Assembly: GCF_007830455.1 (NCBI RefSeq) | Contig: NZ_VLLB01000006.1 | Coordinates: 62,001 to 126,000, forward strand | DNA: 64,000 bases | DNA from: Pseudoduganella lurida | Lineage (GTDB): Bacteria; Pseudomonadota; Gammaproteobacteria; Burkholderiales; Burkholderiaceae_D | Direction of reading: 5' to 3' | Shown: positions 17,484 to 25,772 of the stretch, in pieces | Layout of the letters: the number at the start of each line of letters is the position of its first letter | How positions within the stretch are numbered: position 1 is the stretch's first letter | Notes under the pieces: generated by a model | Databases searched by the model: none | Told to the model about the DNA's origin: nothing | The model's input: only the letters and a program-made list of their open reading frames with translations | Program-made: the position numbers and the translations under genes

Positions 17484-17643
17484 GGGGTCTGGCACCGCTG
17501 GACGGGGACTTGCAGATGCAGTGTTGACGCGGGCTGCGGTGCCTGACCCCAGCCGTGGCGACATGCTGGCCAAAGGCTGGGGTCAGGCACCGCAGCACAC
17601 GCCATCAGTGCTGCCAACCGCTCCACTGACGGTGCCAGACCCC
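17484..17643. repeat. Nested REP-like palindromes with a 22-base perfect inverted repeat
   Basis: Four GGGGTC/GACCCC half-units lie in one junction. The inner pair, beginning GCTGCGGTGCC at 17533 and ending at 17596, has perfect 22-base arms around a 20-base loop. The outer pair is GGGGTCTGGCACCG at 17484 and CGGTGCCAGACCCC at 17630. The array fills the convergent gap between the desaturase-family gene and the nuclease gene and may end both transcripts. Confidence 0.85.
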
Positions 17644-17665
17644 GGACCGCGGGCCGTGATGCCCG

Positions 17666-18742
17666 TTACGACCAGATCGCCTTCAGCAGCTCGGCGAGCC
17701 GGTAGCCGCCCTTGATCAGCTGTTCGCGCGCGATCGCGGAGGATGGCACGGCGTAGTCGTCCGGCACCGTCAGCGCCCACGTCTTGTAGGTTTCGCCCGT
17801 GCTCTTGCTGGTCTGCGTGCTGGCGGCGCCCAGCTTCACGTCCTTGTGCGCGACCTGCGACACGGCCAGCGTATCGTCGGCCCACTGGTAGGGCCAGGTC
17901 AGCACATCGCCCTGCGACTTCGCCACCAGCGGCTTCGTGTCGATCGCATACTGCGCGAACTGCTCCGGCGTGCGCGTGTTCGAGCGGCGCATCGCGTACG
18001 TCACCACCGTGCTGTCCCAGTACGAGTGGAACGGCCGCGTGGTGCGCGGCTTGTCGCCCGCGGCGGCCTTGGCCACATCCGGCAGCGGCGGAATCAGCTT
18101 GTCGCCGCTGGAAGAAGTACTGGCTTCATCGAGCAGCAGGTTGTTGCCGCCGCGCGGATCGAACACGTTGACGCTGTCGATCTCGGCCTGCGTCTTCGGC
18201 ACCACGAACTTGCCGTCCTTGCCCACGAACCCGGCGCCCACGTGCAGCGGTTGCACGATGTCGCCGCACAGGTGCACCACCAGCAGCAGCGCCTGGCGCT
18301 TGGTCAGCTTGTGGGGATTGGTGGCCGGCGTGTCCTTCCCCTGCAGGACGGTGATGGCCCCCTTCAGGCTCTGCACGATGTCGACCTCGGACGTGCCGGC
18401 ACCATGGTCATGGTAAGCGCTCAGCTGGAACGGCACGTCGGTGTAGTGGTACTCGGCGTGCTTCGGATTGCCGGCCACGTAGTCGACCATCTCCTGCGTC
18501 TGCGGACCGCACCAGTCGCCCTTCACGCAGTCGGCCCAGACGGCGATCGATTCCAGCGTTTCGCCCGGCAGCAGCAGCGCATTGACCTGCCCTTCGGCCA
18601 CGCTGCCCTTCAGCAGCTTGGCGGCAATGGCACCGACAACCCGGTGGCCTTCATAACCCCAGGCATGGGCGGCGGACGGCGCGACGGCGGCAAAGGCGCC
18701 GGCCAGCGCCACGATGGACGCGAGACGTTTCAGGGATTTCAT
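17666..18742 (-). CDS. Exported S1/P1-family nuclease
   Basis: Zinc-dependent endonuclease that acts on single-stranded DNA and RNA and has 3'-nucleotidase activity in known members. The 358-residue precursor has a signal peptide ending AHA; the mature protein would then start with Trp28, whose amino group is a zinc ligand in this family. Other ligands can be seen: WGYEGH (His33), VWADC, EYHYTDVPF, VHLCGDIVQPLH and FHSYWDSTVV. It is the last gene of a three-gene operon with a 5'-nucleotidase and a PLD-like protein, coupled to the latter by ATGA. This makes an exported chain of endonuclease, exonuclease and phosphatase plausible. Confidence 0.94.
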   Translation of the reverse strand: MKSLKRLASIVALAGAFAAVAPSAAHAWGYEGHRVVGAIAAKLLKGSVAEGQVNALLLPGETLESIAVWADCVKGDWCGPQTQEMVDYVAGNPKHAEYHYTDVPFQLSAYHDHGAGTSEVDIVQSLKGAITVLQGKDTPATNPHKLTKRQALLLVVHLCGDIVQPLHVGAGFVGKDGKFVVPKTQAEIDSVNVFDPRGGNNLLLDEASTSSSGDKLIPPLPDVAKAAAGDKPRTTRPFHSYWDSTVVTYAMRRSNTRTPEQFAQYAIDTKPLVAKSQGDVLTWPYQWADDTLAVSQVAHKDVKLGAASTQTSKSTGETYKTWALTVPDDYAVPSSAIAREQLIKGGYRLAELLKAIWS

Positions 18743-19986
18743 TCTTCGGCCCCTTTCTGTGGCTTCGGATACTGCTTGTTGATGTCCAGCGGCTGCGCGT
18801 ATGGCGAGCTCCAGATCTGTTCATGCACGGCCGCGACGCGCGCCGCCATCGCCTCGTTGCGCAGCACGATCTCCAGGTTGCGCGACAGGTCGAAGTAGCC
18901 GCCGGCCCAGTTGCTGGTGCCGACCCAGGCGAGCTTGCCGTCGATCGTCATCGTCTTGCTGTGGATGACGCGGGCGAACGGAATGAAGCCGGTGGACGCC
19001 TTCGGCAGGGTGACGATGCGGATCTCCACGTTCGGCAGCACGGCCAGGCTTTTCAGGTAGGGCAGCGCCGGCGATTCGAGATTCCAGTTGGAGACCATCA
19101 GCTTGATCTTCACGCCGCGGTTGGCGGCGCTGCGCACGGCATTGTCGACCACGGCGTAATACGGCCGCGTGCCTTTCGGGCCGTACGACAGCGGCGCATA
19201 GTCGAGCAGCTGCACGCGCACTTCGTTCTTCGCCTCGGCCAGCAGCAGCGGCAGGCCCGCTTCCGAGTCGCCGACACCGGGCGGGTTGTACGCCGCCGGG
19301 CTGGCCAGCAGGTACGCCGGCCGTGCCAGTTCGGCCAGCGCGGCGGCACCGCCAGTGGCCTTCTCCTGCAGGTGCGCCACATTGGCGCCCCGCGCCAGCT
19401 GTGCCTGGGCGGCCCAGTCCTGCTCGAAGATCGCCTTCACCTGGCCGACCACGGTGGCGTCATCGACCAGCAGTCCCGTCTCGTGGATGTGCGTGAACGA
19501 GCGCCAGTCGAAGTTCTGGCTGCCGACGAAGGCGCGCCGGCCATCGACGACGACATACTTCGCATGGATGATGCCGTTGCCCGTGAGCTGGCTGTAGTCG
19601 AGGATGCGCAGCTCCAGGTTCGGGATGGCGCGCAGCCGGTCCAGCGTGGCCGCATCGGACAGGCCGATGCCCTTCCTGTCGAGCAGGAAGCGGATCTTCA
19701 CGCCGCGCTGGCCCGCCGCGGCAAGGCGCGCGATCACCTTCTCGAACGGCGCGCCCGGCTGGTTCACGGCATAGAACTGGCCGATCGCGATATCGCCCTT
19801 GGCGTTGTCGAACAGCTCGCACCACACGGTGACGGGGTCGCGCAGGTCGGCGTTCTTCAAGGTCGTTTCGACGGGCGCGGTCTGCACCAGTTCGAAGCCG
19901 GGAATGCGGAAGTCGGCTTGCGCGGTGCCGAAGGAAGTGGCCAGCAGGCCGGCCAGGAAAATGCGTCGCATGGATGTCGTCCTCAT
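18739..19986 (-). CDS. Exported phospholipase-D-fold protein, PLD3/PLD4-like
   Basis: A 415-residue exported protein with two PLD half-sites: HAKYVVVD (His141, Lys143, Asp148) and HSKTMTID (His342, Lys344, Asp349). The signal peptide ends near GTAQA. Segments such as FVGSQNFDWRS, RGVKIKLMVSNW and VGTSNWAGGYF, and the ending SSPYAQPLD, closely resemble animal PLD3/PLD4 as I recall them; those are 5' exonucleases for single-stranded nucleic acid rather than phospholipases. Placed between a 5'-nucleotidase and an S1/P1 nuclease, with ATGA overlaps on both sides, an exonuclease role is the best reading. A phospholipase or Nuc-type endonuclease role is the alternative. The fold is clear; the substrate is inferred. 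Confidence 0.88.
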   Translation of the reverse strand: MRTTSMRRIFLAGLLATSFGTAQADFRIPGFELVQTAPVETTLKNADLRDPVTVWCELFDNAKGDIAIGQFYAVNQPGAPFEKVIARLAAAGQRGVKIRFLLDRKGIGLSDAATLDRLRAIPNLELRILDYSQLTGNGIIHAKYVVVDGRRAFVGSQNFDWRSFTHIHETGLLVDDATVVGQVKAIFEQDWAAQAQLARGANVAHLQEKATGGAAALAELARPAYLLASPAAYNPPGVGDSEAGLPLLLAEAKNEVRVQLLDYAPLSYGPKGTRPYYAVVDNAVRSAANRGVKIKLMVSNWNLESPALPYLKSLAVLPNVEIRIVTLPKASTGFIPFARVIHSKTMTIDGKLAWVGTSNWAGGYFDLSRNLEIVLRNEAMAARVAAVHEQIWSSPYAQPLDINKQYPKPQKGAEE

Positions 19987-21665
19987 TGCACGTGCCCGAT
20001 GCGGGGCTGGCCCGCCACCAGGCCGGCCGGTTTCAGGTCCTGCTCGCGGCGCTGCAGGTACTTGACCAGCGCATCCACGTCGCGGATGCCCGTCTGGACC
20101 CGGTTGGTGCCCTGGGCGAAGACGGGGAATGCGTCGCCGCCATCGGCCAGGAACGAGGCGGCCACGATGCGGTAGGAGGCATCATCGGCCACCGGCCGGC
20201 CGTTCAGCAGCATGCCGGACACGCGCTTGCCCTGCGGCTGGCGCAGGTCGTAGCGGTACGTGAAACCTTCCGAGACCTGCAGCAGGCCGCGGGTTTCCAC
20301 CTTGTCGCCCACCCACTGGCCTTCCAGCAGCGCGCGCAGCTGCGCGCCCGTCAGGTTCATCACCACCAGCGTGTTCCCGAACGGGAGCACGGCCTGCACC
20401 TGGCCCTTGCTGGTGACGTTGCCGGCACCGGCCTCCAGGTTCTGGCGGATGCCGCCCGTGTTCATGAACGCGATCTGTGCGCCAAACGGGCGGCCGCCGG
20501 CCAGCGTGGCATCGGCCACCAGGTTGCCGAGCGGGGATTCGTCCTTGCCATCGCGCTCGCGCGTGACGAGCGGCACGGCCAGCTTTGCCACTGGCTTGTT
20601 CAGCTCGCGGTTGCTGCGCTCCCGCAGCGCTGCCAGGTAGGCGGCCGCTTTCGGCTCGGCCGGGAATGTGCCCTGCTCGATGACGACGTTGCGGGCATTG
20701 ATGTCGACCACGCCGCCGGTGGCCTTGTCCACCACCAGTTTGATGCGCGACATCATGTGCCCGCCCATCTGCGCCTGCGTGACCAGCTTGCCGTCCACCT
20801 TGCACAGGTAGCCCTTGTGCGAATGGCCGCTGATGACGAGCTTGATCGCCGGGTCGAAGCGTTTTACCACCGGGACGATGTCGCCTTCCAGGTCGTCGCA
20901 ATACTGGCGGTCGTAGTCGGAGGCGGTGCGGCCACCCTGGTGGATCAGCACGACGAAGGTGTTCACGCCCTGCGCGCGCAGCTCGGGCAGCAGGCGGTTC
21001 ACGGCATCGGCCTCGTCGACGAACTGCAGGCCGGCGATGCCGCTGGCCGCCACCACTTCCGCCGTTTCCTTCAGCACGGTGCCGATGAAGGCGATCTTCA
21101 CGCCCTTCGCTTCGAGCACGCGGTAGGCCGGCAGGATCGTCTTGCGCGTGCTGGCATCGATGACGTTGGCGGCCAGGTAGCCGAACTGCGCGCCGCCGTA
21201 CCGGAGTTCGTACTGGCAGGCCTTCTCGGGCCGCGGCGAGTGGCAGCCGCCCTTCTGCTGGCGCAGCAGTTCGTTGCGGCCCTGGTCGAATTCATGGTTG
21301 CCGACCGAGGTGACGGTCAGGCCCAGCATGCCGAGCGCCGTGAGCGTGGGCTCGTCCGCCCACATCGCCGACAGCGCGGGGCTGGCGCCGACCATGTCGC
21401 CGGCACCGACCAGCAGCAGGTCCCTATCCTCGGCGCGCCACTGCTGCAGCGCGCCGGCCACGGTGTCGATGCCGCCGGCCATGACGGTGCGCGGCGTCGT
21501 GTCGCCGGTGCTCGTGTACGTGAACTTGGTGGCTTCCAGGTTGCCGTGCAGGTCGTTCAGGGCAACCAGGTTGATTTCGGTATTCGGGGATGGCGGCGGG
21601 GTCGCGCAGCCGGCAAGCGCCAGTGCCACGGCAGCGGCCAGCGGGAGGGAGTGCAGATTTTTCAT
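19983..21665 (-). CDS. Lipoprotein 5'-nucleotidase (UshA-like metallophosphatase)
   Basis: Releases phosphate from nucleotides outside the cytoplasm. The 560-residue precursor has a lipobox LALAGC with Cys20 as the likely lipid site. The calcineurin-like domain (~35-300) shows LNDLHGNLE, GAGDMVGASP, VTSVGNHEFDQGRNE and VISGHSHKG metal motifs; the C-terminal 5'-nucleotidase domain (~340-530) includes NTGGIRQNLEAG and TLVVMNLTGAQLRALLEG. The start was set at MKNLHSLP, directly before the signal peptide. It is the first gene of the nuclease operon; its product would generate nucleosides for the BMP-type transporter. Substrate range within nucleotides is not predictable. Confidence 0.93.
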   Translation of the reverse strand: MKNLHSLPLAAAVALALAGCATPPPSPNTEINLVALNDLHGNLEATKFTYTSTGDTTPRTVMAGGIDTVAGALQQWRAEDRDLLLVGAGDMVGASPALSAMWADEPTLTALGMLGLTVTSVGNHEFDQGRNELLRQQKGGCHSPRPEKACQYELRYGGAQFGYLAANVIDASTRKTILPAYRVLEAKGVKIAFIGTVLKETAEVVAASGIAGLQFVDEADAVNRLLPELRAQGVNTFVVLIHQGGRTASDYDRQYCDDLEGDIVPVVKRFDPAIKLVISGHSHKGYLCKVDGKLVTQAQMGGHMMSRIKLVVDKATGGVVDINARNVVIEQGTFPAEPKAAAYLAALRERSNRELNKPVAKLAVPLVTRERDGKDESPLGNLVADATLAGGRPFGAQIAFMNTGGIRQNLEAGAGNVTSKGQVQAVLPFGNTLVVMNLTGAQLRALLEGQWVGDKVETRGLLQVSEGFTYRYDLRQPQGKRVSGMLLNGRPVADDASYRIVAASFLADGGDAFPVFAQGTNRVQTGIRDVDALVKYLQRREQDLKPAGLVAGQPRIGHVQ

Positions 21666-21776
21666 GAGGTGAGGATGAAACGTGACCACGTATTGTACAG
21701 GCGGACGCCGGGCGAAAACAGCGCAGGCAGGCCGTGGAAACCTTCCGTTACAGAGCCGTTCCGGCAGGCGCCCGAC

Positions 21777-21839
21777 ATGAAAAAAGGCCGGCGTTTGACG
21801 GCCGAGATGAAAAAAGGCCGGCGTTTGACGGCCGGCCTT
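21777..21839 (-). terminator. Duplicated intrinsic terminator after Oar-like receptor gene
   Basis: Read on the minus strand, AAGGCCGGC and GCCGGCCTT form a 9-base-pair stem followed by a T run. The unit starting ATGAAAAAAGGCCGG is repeated in tandem with a 30-base period, so a second, shorter stem with its own T run lies behind the first. The duplication appears to be recent because the two units are almost identical. Confidence 0.85.
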
Positions 21840-21878
21840 GCAGTGCAGACTTGAGCGGCGATGCCGCTCAGGCGATGC

Positions 21879-24800
21879 TTAGAACTCGTACTTGACGGTC
21901 GCTTGCAGGGCCCACTGGGACTCGCCCTTGGCCTGGCGCACTTCCAGGTCTTCCACCTTGTCGCGCAGCTGGTAGATGTACTTGCCGCTGGCATCGAGGC
22001 CCACCACGTCCACGAAGGAACGGGCTTGCGCGCCGTTGGCCTGGAAGCCCACTTCGTTGATACGGCCCCACTTCTTGTTCAGCAGGTTGCCGAAGTTCAG
22101 GATGTCCAGCGTGAAGACGCCTTTATGACCCTGCCAGAAGCCCGGCACTTCCTGCGACACACGCACGTCGAAGTTGTTGGTCCAGTTCGAGAAGCTGTTG
22201 TTGCGCTTCACGACGCCGCCCGCCGAATTGCGCAGGCCGCGGTACTGGTTGACGATGTCCCAGAAACGCTGCTCGTTGGCGTGGTTGGTGGCGGTGTCGC
22301 CCTTGAACACGACTTCGCCGGAACCGAATGCCGTTGGCACGTACATCAGGTCGTTGCCGGCCAGGCCGTCGCCGTTCATGTCGTTGTTGGTCGTCCAGCT
22401 GTACGGCTTGCCGGAGCGGCCTTCATAGAACGTGCCGAACGTGGTGCGGTACGAACCGAAGAAACGCTTCTGGAAGCTGATGGACGCCGTGACGCGGTCC
22501 TTCACCAGGTAGCTGGAATTGGCTTCCACTTCCTCGTTCGGGTTGAACACCGAGCGGCCCGAGTAGTTCGAGCTGGACGTCGACGACGTCAGCGGCGAGA
22601 CTTCCTTCGATTCCGTGTACGTGTACGACGCGGTCCAGGCGAAGCCGCCGATCATCGGACGCTGCAGCGACAGCGTGGCCAGGTTGCTGCCACCCTGCTT
22701 CGTGTTGGTGGCGACCAGCACGTTGTTGAACTTCTCGTTCGAGCCGGCACGGGTGCGGAACGTGGAGCAGGTGCCGCTCGTGATGCTGTTGCCGCTGGCA
22801 TCCCAGCATGCCGTGTTGTAGCCGGCTGGCGTGTAGAACAGCGCACGGCCATCGGTACCGGTGCGGGTTGCCGCGCCCAGGTTCAGGTTCTGGTAGAAGA
22901 TCGCGTCACGTGCGTCCGTCTTCAGGAACTCGGCGCCCACCGTGATGTTCTGCCATGGCAATTCGTGGTCGACGGCCAGGTTCATCTTCCAGACCGAAGG
23001 CTGGCGCAGGCCGGCGGCCAGCACGTCCACCGACGCGGCCGACGGGGTGCCCGTGAAGCGCGGCTGGTTGTTGATGTCCGGGCTGAACACGCCACCCGTG
23101 GTCGGGCAGGCCGGGAAGCCGCTGATGCCGCAGCCGATCGTCGACGTGGCCACGCCGGCGTTCTGGAACGGGTTGGCCAGCCAGACGCTCATGGCAGCGC
23201 CCTGGAACAGGCCGGCGCCACCGCGGATCTGGGTACGGCGTGCCGTCTCGAAGTTGTAGTTGAAGCCCACGCGTGGCTGCCACAGCTTCTGGCCGTCCAT
23301 CGTGTTGGTGTTGTCGATGCCGTAGCCGCCCGTTGCACGGCCGGCCGCGTTCATCGCGCCGGGTGCGGCAGCCAGGGCCACGTTCGCCAGCGGGCTTTGC
23401 GGCACGCCGACTTTATCAACACGCACGCCGGCCATGACGGTCAGGCGCGGCGTCACGGTCCAGGTGTCCTGCACGAACACGCCGGTGTTCTTCATCGTGA
23501 AGTTGGCGACCGCGTCTTCCAGCGAGTAGCCAGGGTTGGCGACCTGCGTCTGGTACGACACGGGACGGCCGCGGCGGAAGTTCTCCAGCACGGCCTGTTC
23601 GATCTGGCCGGCGTTCGCCGTGCACGAGGACAGGTTGGCGCCGCCCAGGAATTCGTAGCCGATGCCCGTCGTGCAACCGAAGGTGTAGTTGCCGTAGATG
23701 TTCTGCAGGAACGCGTTGTAGATGTCGTTCTTCTGGTAGTCCACGCCCAGCTTCACTTCGTGGTCGCCCAGCAGCAGGTTGCCGCCCACGTAGACGTCGT
23801 CCGTCTTGGTGGCCAGGGCATTGCGCTGGCGGCTGTTCTCGGTACCGAAGTTGACGAAGCGGTTGGCCGTGGAGGTGCCGGTGGCCGCGCCGGCTGCCAG
23901 CGGACCGGAGATGCGCAGGCCCACCAGCGGCAGCTGCGAGTTCAGCTTCGGCACGCTGTCGTAGTCGCGGCGCGAGTACTTGATCTCGGTGGAGAACGTT
24001 GGCGACCAGTCGGACGTCAGCTGGGCAACCTTCGTTTCGATGGTCTTGTTCTGCTGGTACCACTCGCTGTTGAGCGAGATGCCCGTGGCGGTCAGGCCGG
24101 CGAAGAACGGCTCGGACTGTTCGGTCTTGGACCAGCGGAACATGGCGCGGTGGTCGTCGTTGATGTTCCAGTCGACCTTGACCAGCTTGTCCGTCACGGA
24201 CAGCATCGTGCCGCCAGGGACAGCCGAGCTGCCGACGTCGATGCCGTAGGTGTTCTTGGCGATGGCCGCGCCCTGGTCGATCGTGTTCTGCGTTACGCCC
24301 ACGTTCGTCAGCGAGCTGCCGATCGGGCCGAACGACGGTGCCGTGCGGGTCGATTCCAGCTTCTCGTAGTTGGCGAAGATGAACAGCTTGTCCTTGATCA
24401 GGGGGCCGCCCACGGTGGCGCCCTTGGTCGTTTCCTTGAACTTGGCCGGATCGTAGTAGGTGCCGTCGGTGGTGTTGAAGCGCTCGCCGGCGGTCTTGTC
24501 GTTACGGAAGACGTAGTAGACGCTGCCCTTCACGTCGTTGGTACCGGACTTCGTGACGGCGTTGATGTTGCCGCCGGTGTAGCCCTTCTGGGTCACGTCG
24601 TAGTTGGCCACGTTGACCTGCACCGAAGCGATGGCTTCGATGGAGATCGGCTGCTTGGCGGTCGGCGAACCGGAGGCTTCCAGGCCGAACGTGTCGCTGA
24701 CGGACACGCCGTCGATCGTCAGGGTGTTGTAGCGGCTGTTCTGGCCGGCCACGGAGATCTCGCCGCGTTCCTTGTCGGTCTGCGACACGCGCGGATCGGT

Positions 24801-25286
24801 GCGGGCGTAATCCTGCAGGTTGCGATTAATGGATGCCTGGATCGCCAGTTCCGTCGGGCCGATATTGGTACCGGTGCCCATGGCGGTCTTCGAGAAGCGG
24901 TCATTGCGCAGGTTGCTGCCGGAAACGGTCACGGTCTGCACGGCCTGGCCCAGCTGGGCATCCACGGTGGAGGTTTCGGCCAGCGCGATGAACACGTTCT
25001 CGCGCTTTTCGGTCACGCCGTTGTTGCTGATGGTGATGGTGTACGGACCGCCGACGCGCAGGCCGCGCGCCACGTAACGGCCTTGTGCATCCGTCGTCAC
25101 CTTGCTCACGGAGCCGGACTCCACGTGCAGCACGCTGACTTCGGCGCCGGACGCTGGGGAGCCGTCCGGGCTCGAGATACGGCCGCCGATGGCAGACGTG
25201 GTGTTCTGTGCGAAGGTAGGTGCCGCGGCCAGTGCGATAGACAGACTCAGCGCGATCTGCGTGAGACGGAGCCGTTTATGATTCAT
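21879..25286 (-). CDS. Oar-like TonB-dependent receptor with carboxypeptidase-regulatory domain
   Basis: Outer-membrane receptor of 1135 residues. A signal peptide ends at APTFA; a CarboxypepD_reg-like domain follows (~30-115, GRISSPDGSPASGAEVSVLH), then the plug with NLRNDRFSKTAMGTGTNIG and ISVAGQNSRYNTLTIDGV, and a long barrel ending VKYEF. This is the Oar/omp group, generally linked to uptake of large or hydrophobic ligands. The second of two adjacent ATG codons fits the GGGGA ribosome site best. It is flanked by the nuclease operon and the purine operon, has its own long promoter region and a double terminator. Uptake of oligonucleotides or nucleotides is a hypothesis from position only. 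Confidence 0.94.
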   Translation of the reverse strand: MNHKRLRLTQIALSLSIALAAAPTFAQNTTSAIGGRISSPDGSPASGAEVSVLHVESGSVSKVTTDAQGRYVARGLRVGGPYTITISNNGVTEKRENVFIALAETSTVDAQLGQAVQTVTVSGSNLRNDRFSKTAMGTGTNIGPTELAIQASINRNLQDYARTDPRVSQTDKERGEISVAGQNSRYNTLTIDGVSVSDTFGLEASGSPTAKQPISIEAIASVQVNVANYDVTQKGYTGGNINAVTKSGTNDVKGSVYYVFRNDKTAGERFNTTDGTYYDPAKFKETTKGATVGGPLIKDKLFIFANYEKLESTRTAPSFGPIGSSLTNVGVTQNTIDQGAAIAKNTYGIDVGSSAVPGGTMLSVTDKLVKVDWNINDDHRAMFRWSKTEQSEPFFAGLTATGISLNSEWYQQNKTIETKVAQLTSDWSPTFSTEIKYSRRDYDSVPKLNSQLPLVGLRISGPLAAGAATGTSTANRFVNFGTENSRQRNALATKTDDVYVGGNLLLGDHEVKLGVDYQKNDIYNAFLQNIYGNYTFGCTTGIGYEFLGGANLSSCTANAGQIEQAVLENFRRGRPVSYQTQVANPGYSLEDAVANFTMKNTGVFVQDTWTVTPRLTVMAGVRVDKVGVPQSPLANVALAAAPGAMNAAGRATGGYGIDNTNTMDGQKLWQPRVGFNYNFETARRTQIRGGAGLFQGAAMSVWLANPFQNAGVATSTIGCGISGFPACPTTGGVFSPDINNQPRFTGTPSAASVDVLAAGLRQPSVWKMNLAVDHELPWQNITVGAEFLKTDARDAIFYQNLNLGAATRTGTDGRALFYTPAGYNTACWDASGNSITSGTCSTFRTRAGSNEKFNNVLVATNTKQGGSNLATLSLQRPMIGGFAWTASYTYTESKEVSPLTSSTSSSNYSGRSVFNPNEEVEANSSYLVKDRVTASISFQKRFFGSYRTTFGTFYEGRSGKPYSWTTNNDMNGDGLAGNDLMYVPTAFGSGEVVFKGDTATNHANEQRFWDIVNQYRGLRNSAGGVVKRNNSFSNWTNNFDVRVSQEVPGFWQGHKGVFTLDILNFGNLLNKKWGRINEVGFQANGAQARSFVDVVGLDASGKYIYQLRDKVEDLEVRQAKGESQWALQATVKYEF

Positions 25287-25772
25287 CATTATTTCCCCAA
25301 ATTGGACGAATTTACTGGCGGTTGGACGAAGATCGGGTAGATCTGCCCTTCCCGCCACACTTTACTTTTGCTGCAAACTGCTTAGCCAACCCGAGATTTT
25401 ACCGGCCGTTGATGTCGCCACGATGACCGCAATGTGACCGTTTCGTGACATCCGGGCCGCCCTGTCTATTGGCTGCAAATCAACTATGCATGACGACAAA
25501 AGTCGTGACAAATTCGAATTTGCAAGCGCATTTATATGCGATTGCACTAAATCGATCGTTGGGACAGGCAGATATTTTTTCCCGGGCGGGCTGACGGCGG
25601 GGATTATAAAGGCGGCGTGGAAGCGTGAATTTATTTCATCGCGAAATTACAAAAACGCGCTTGCAGCACTGGGAAAGTGTAGCGAAAGGGCTACAAAATT
25701 AGTACATTGGAAAGATAAAGCGGCAAGATCCCGGCCGCGTCGGCGACGTGCGGACCGGGATCGGGACTGGGC
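25287..25772. other. Long AT-rich regulatory gap upstream of Oar-like receptor
   Basis: No gene was found in this 486-base gap. It contains a 14-base perfect palindrome CAAATTCGAATTTG at 25509-25522, and directly next to it a second one, CGCAT/ATGCG around TTAT, at 25527-25540. Both lie upstream of the receptor gene and are candidate operators. The end near the deaminase stop holds a hairpin listed separately. Confidence 0.5.
25727..25762 (-). terminator. Hairpin ending the purine-degradation operon
   Basis: On the minus strand GATCCCGG pairs with CCGGGATC around a GC-rich loop, 11 bases after the deaminase stop. Only a weak T-rich stretch follows, so it may be Rho-dependent or a 3'-end protector. 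Confidence 0.5.

Noticed and set aside
17484..17643. Ends of a small insertion sequence or MITE
   Set aside because: Only 20 bases lie between the perfect arms, and no target-site duplication or transposase remnant is visible; the shared GGGGTC/GACCCC core links it to the REP-like family.
21861..25340. Open frame of about 1160 codons on the plus strand opposite the Oar-like receptor
   Set aside because: Same length and place as the real receptor gene, with no ribosome site, signal peptide or domain.
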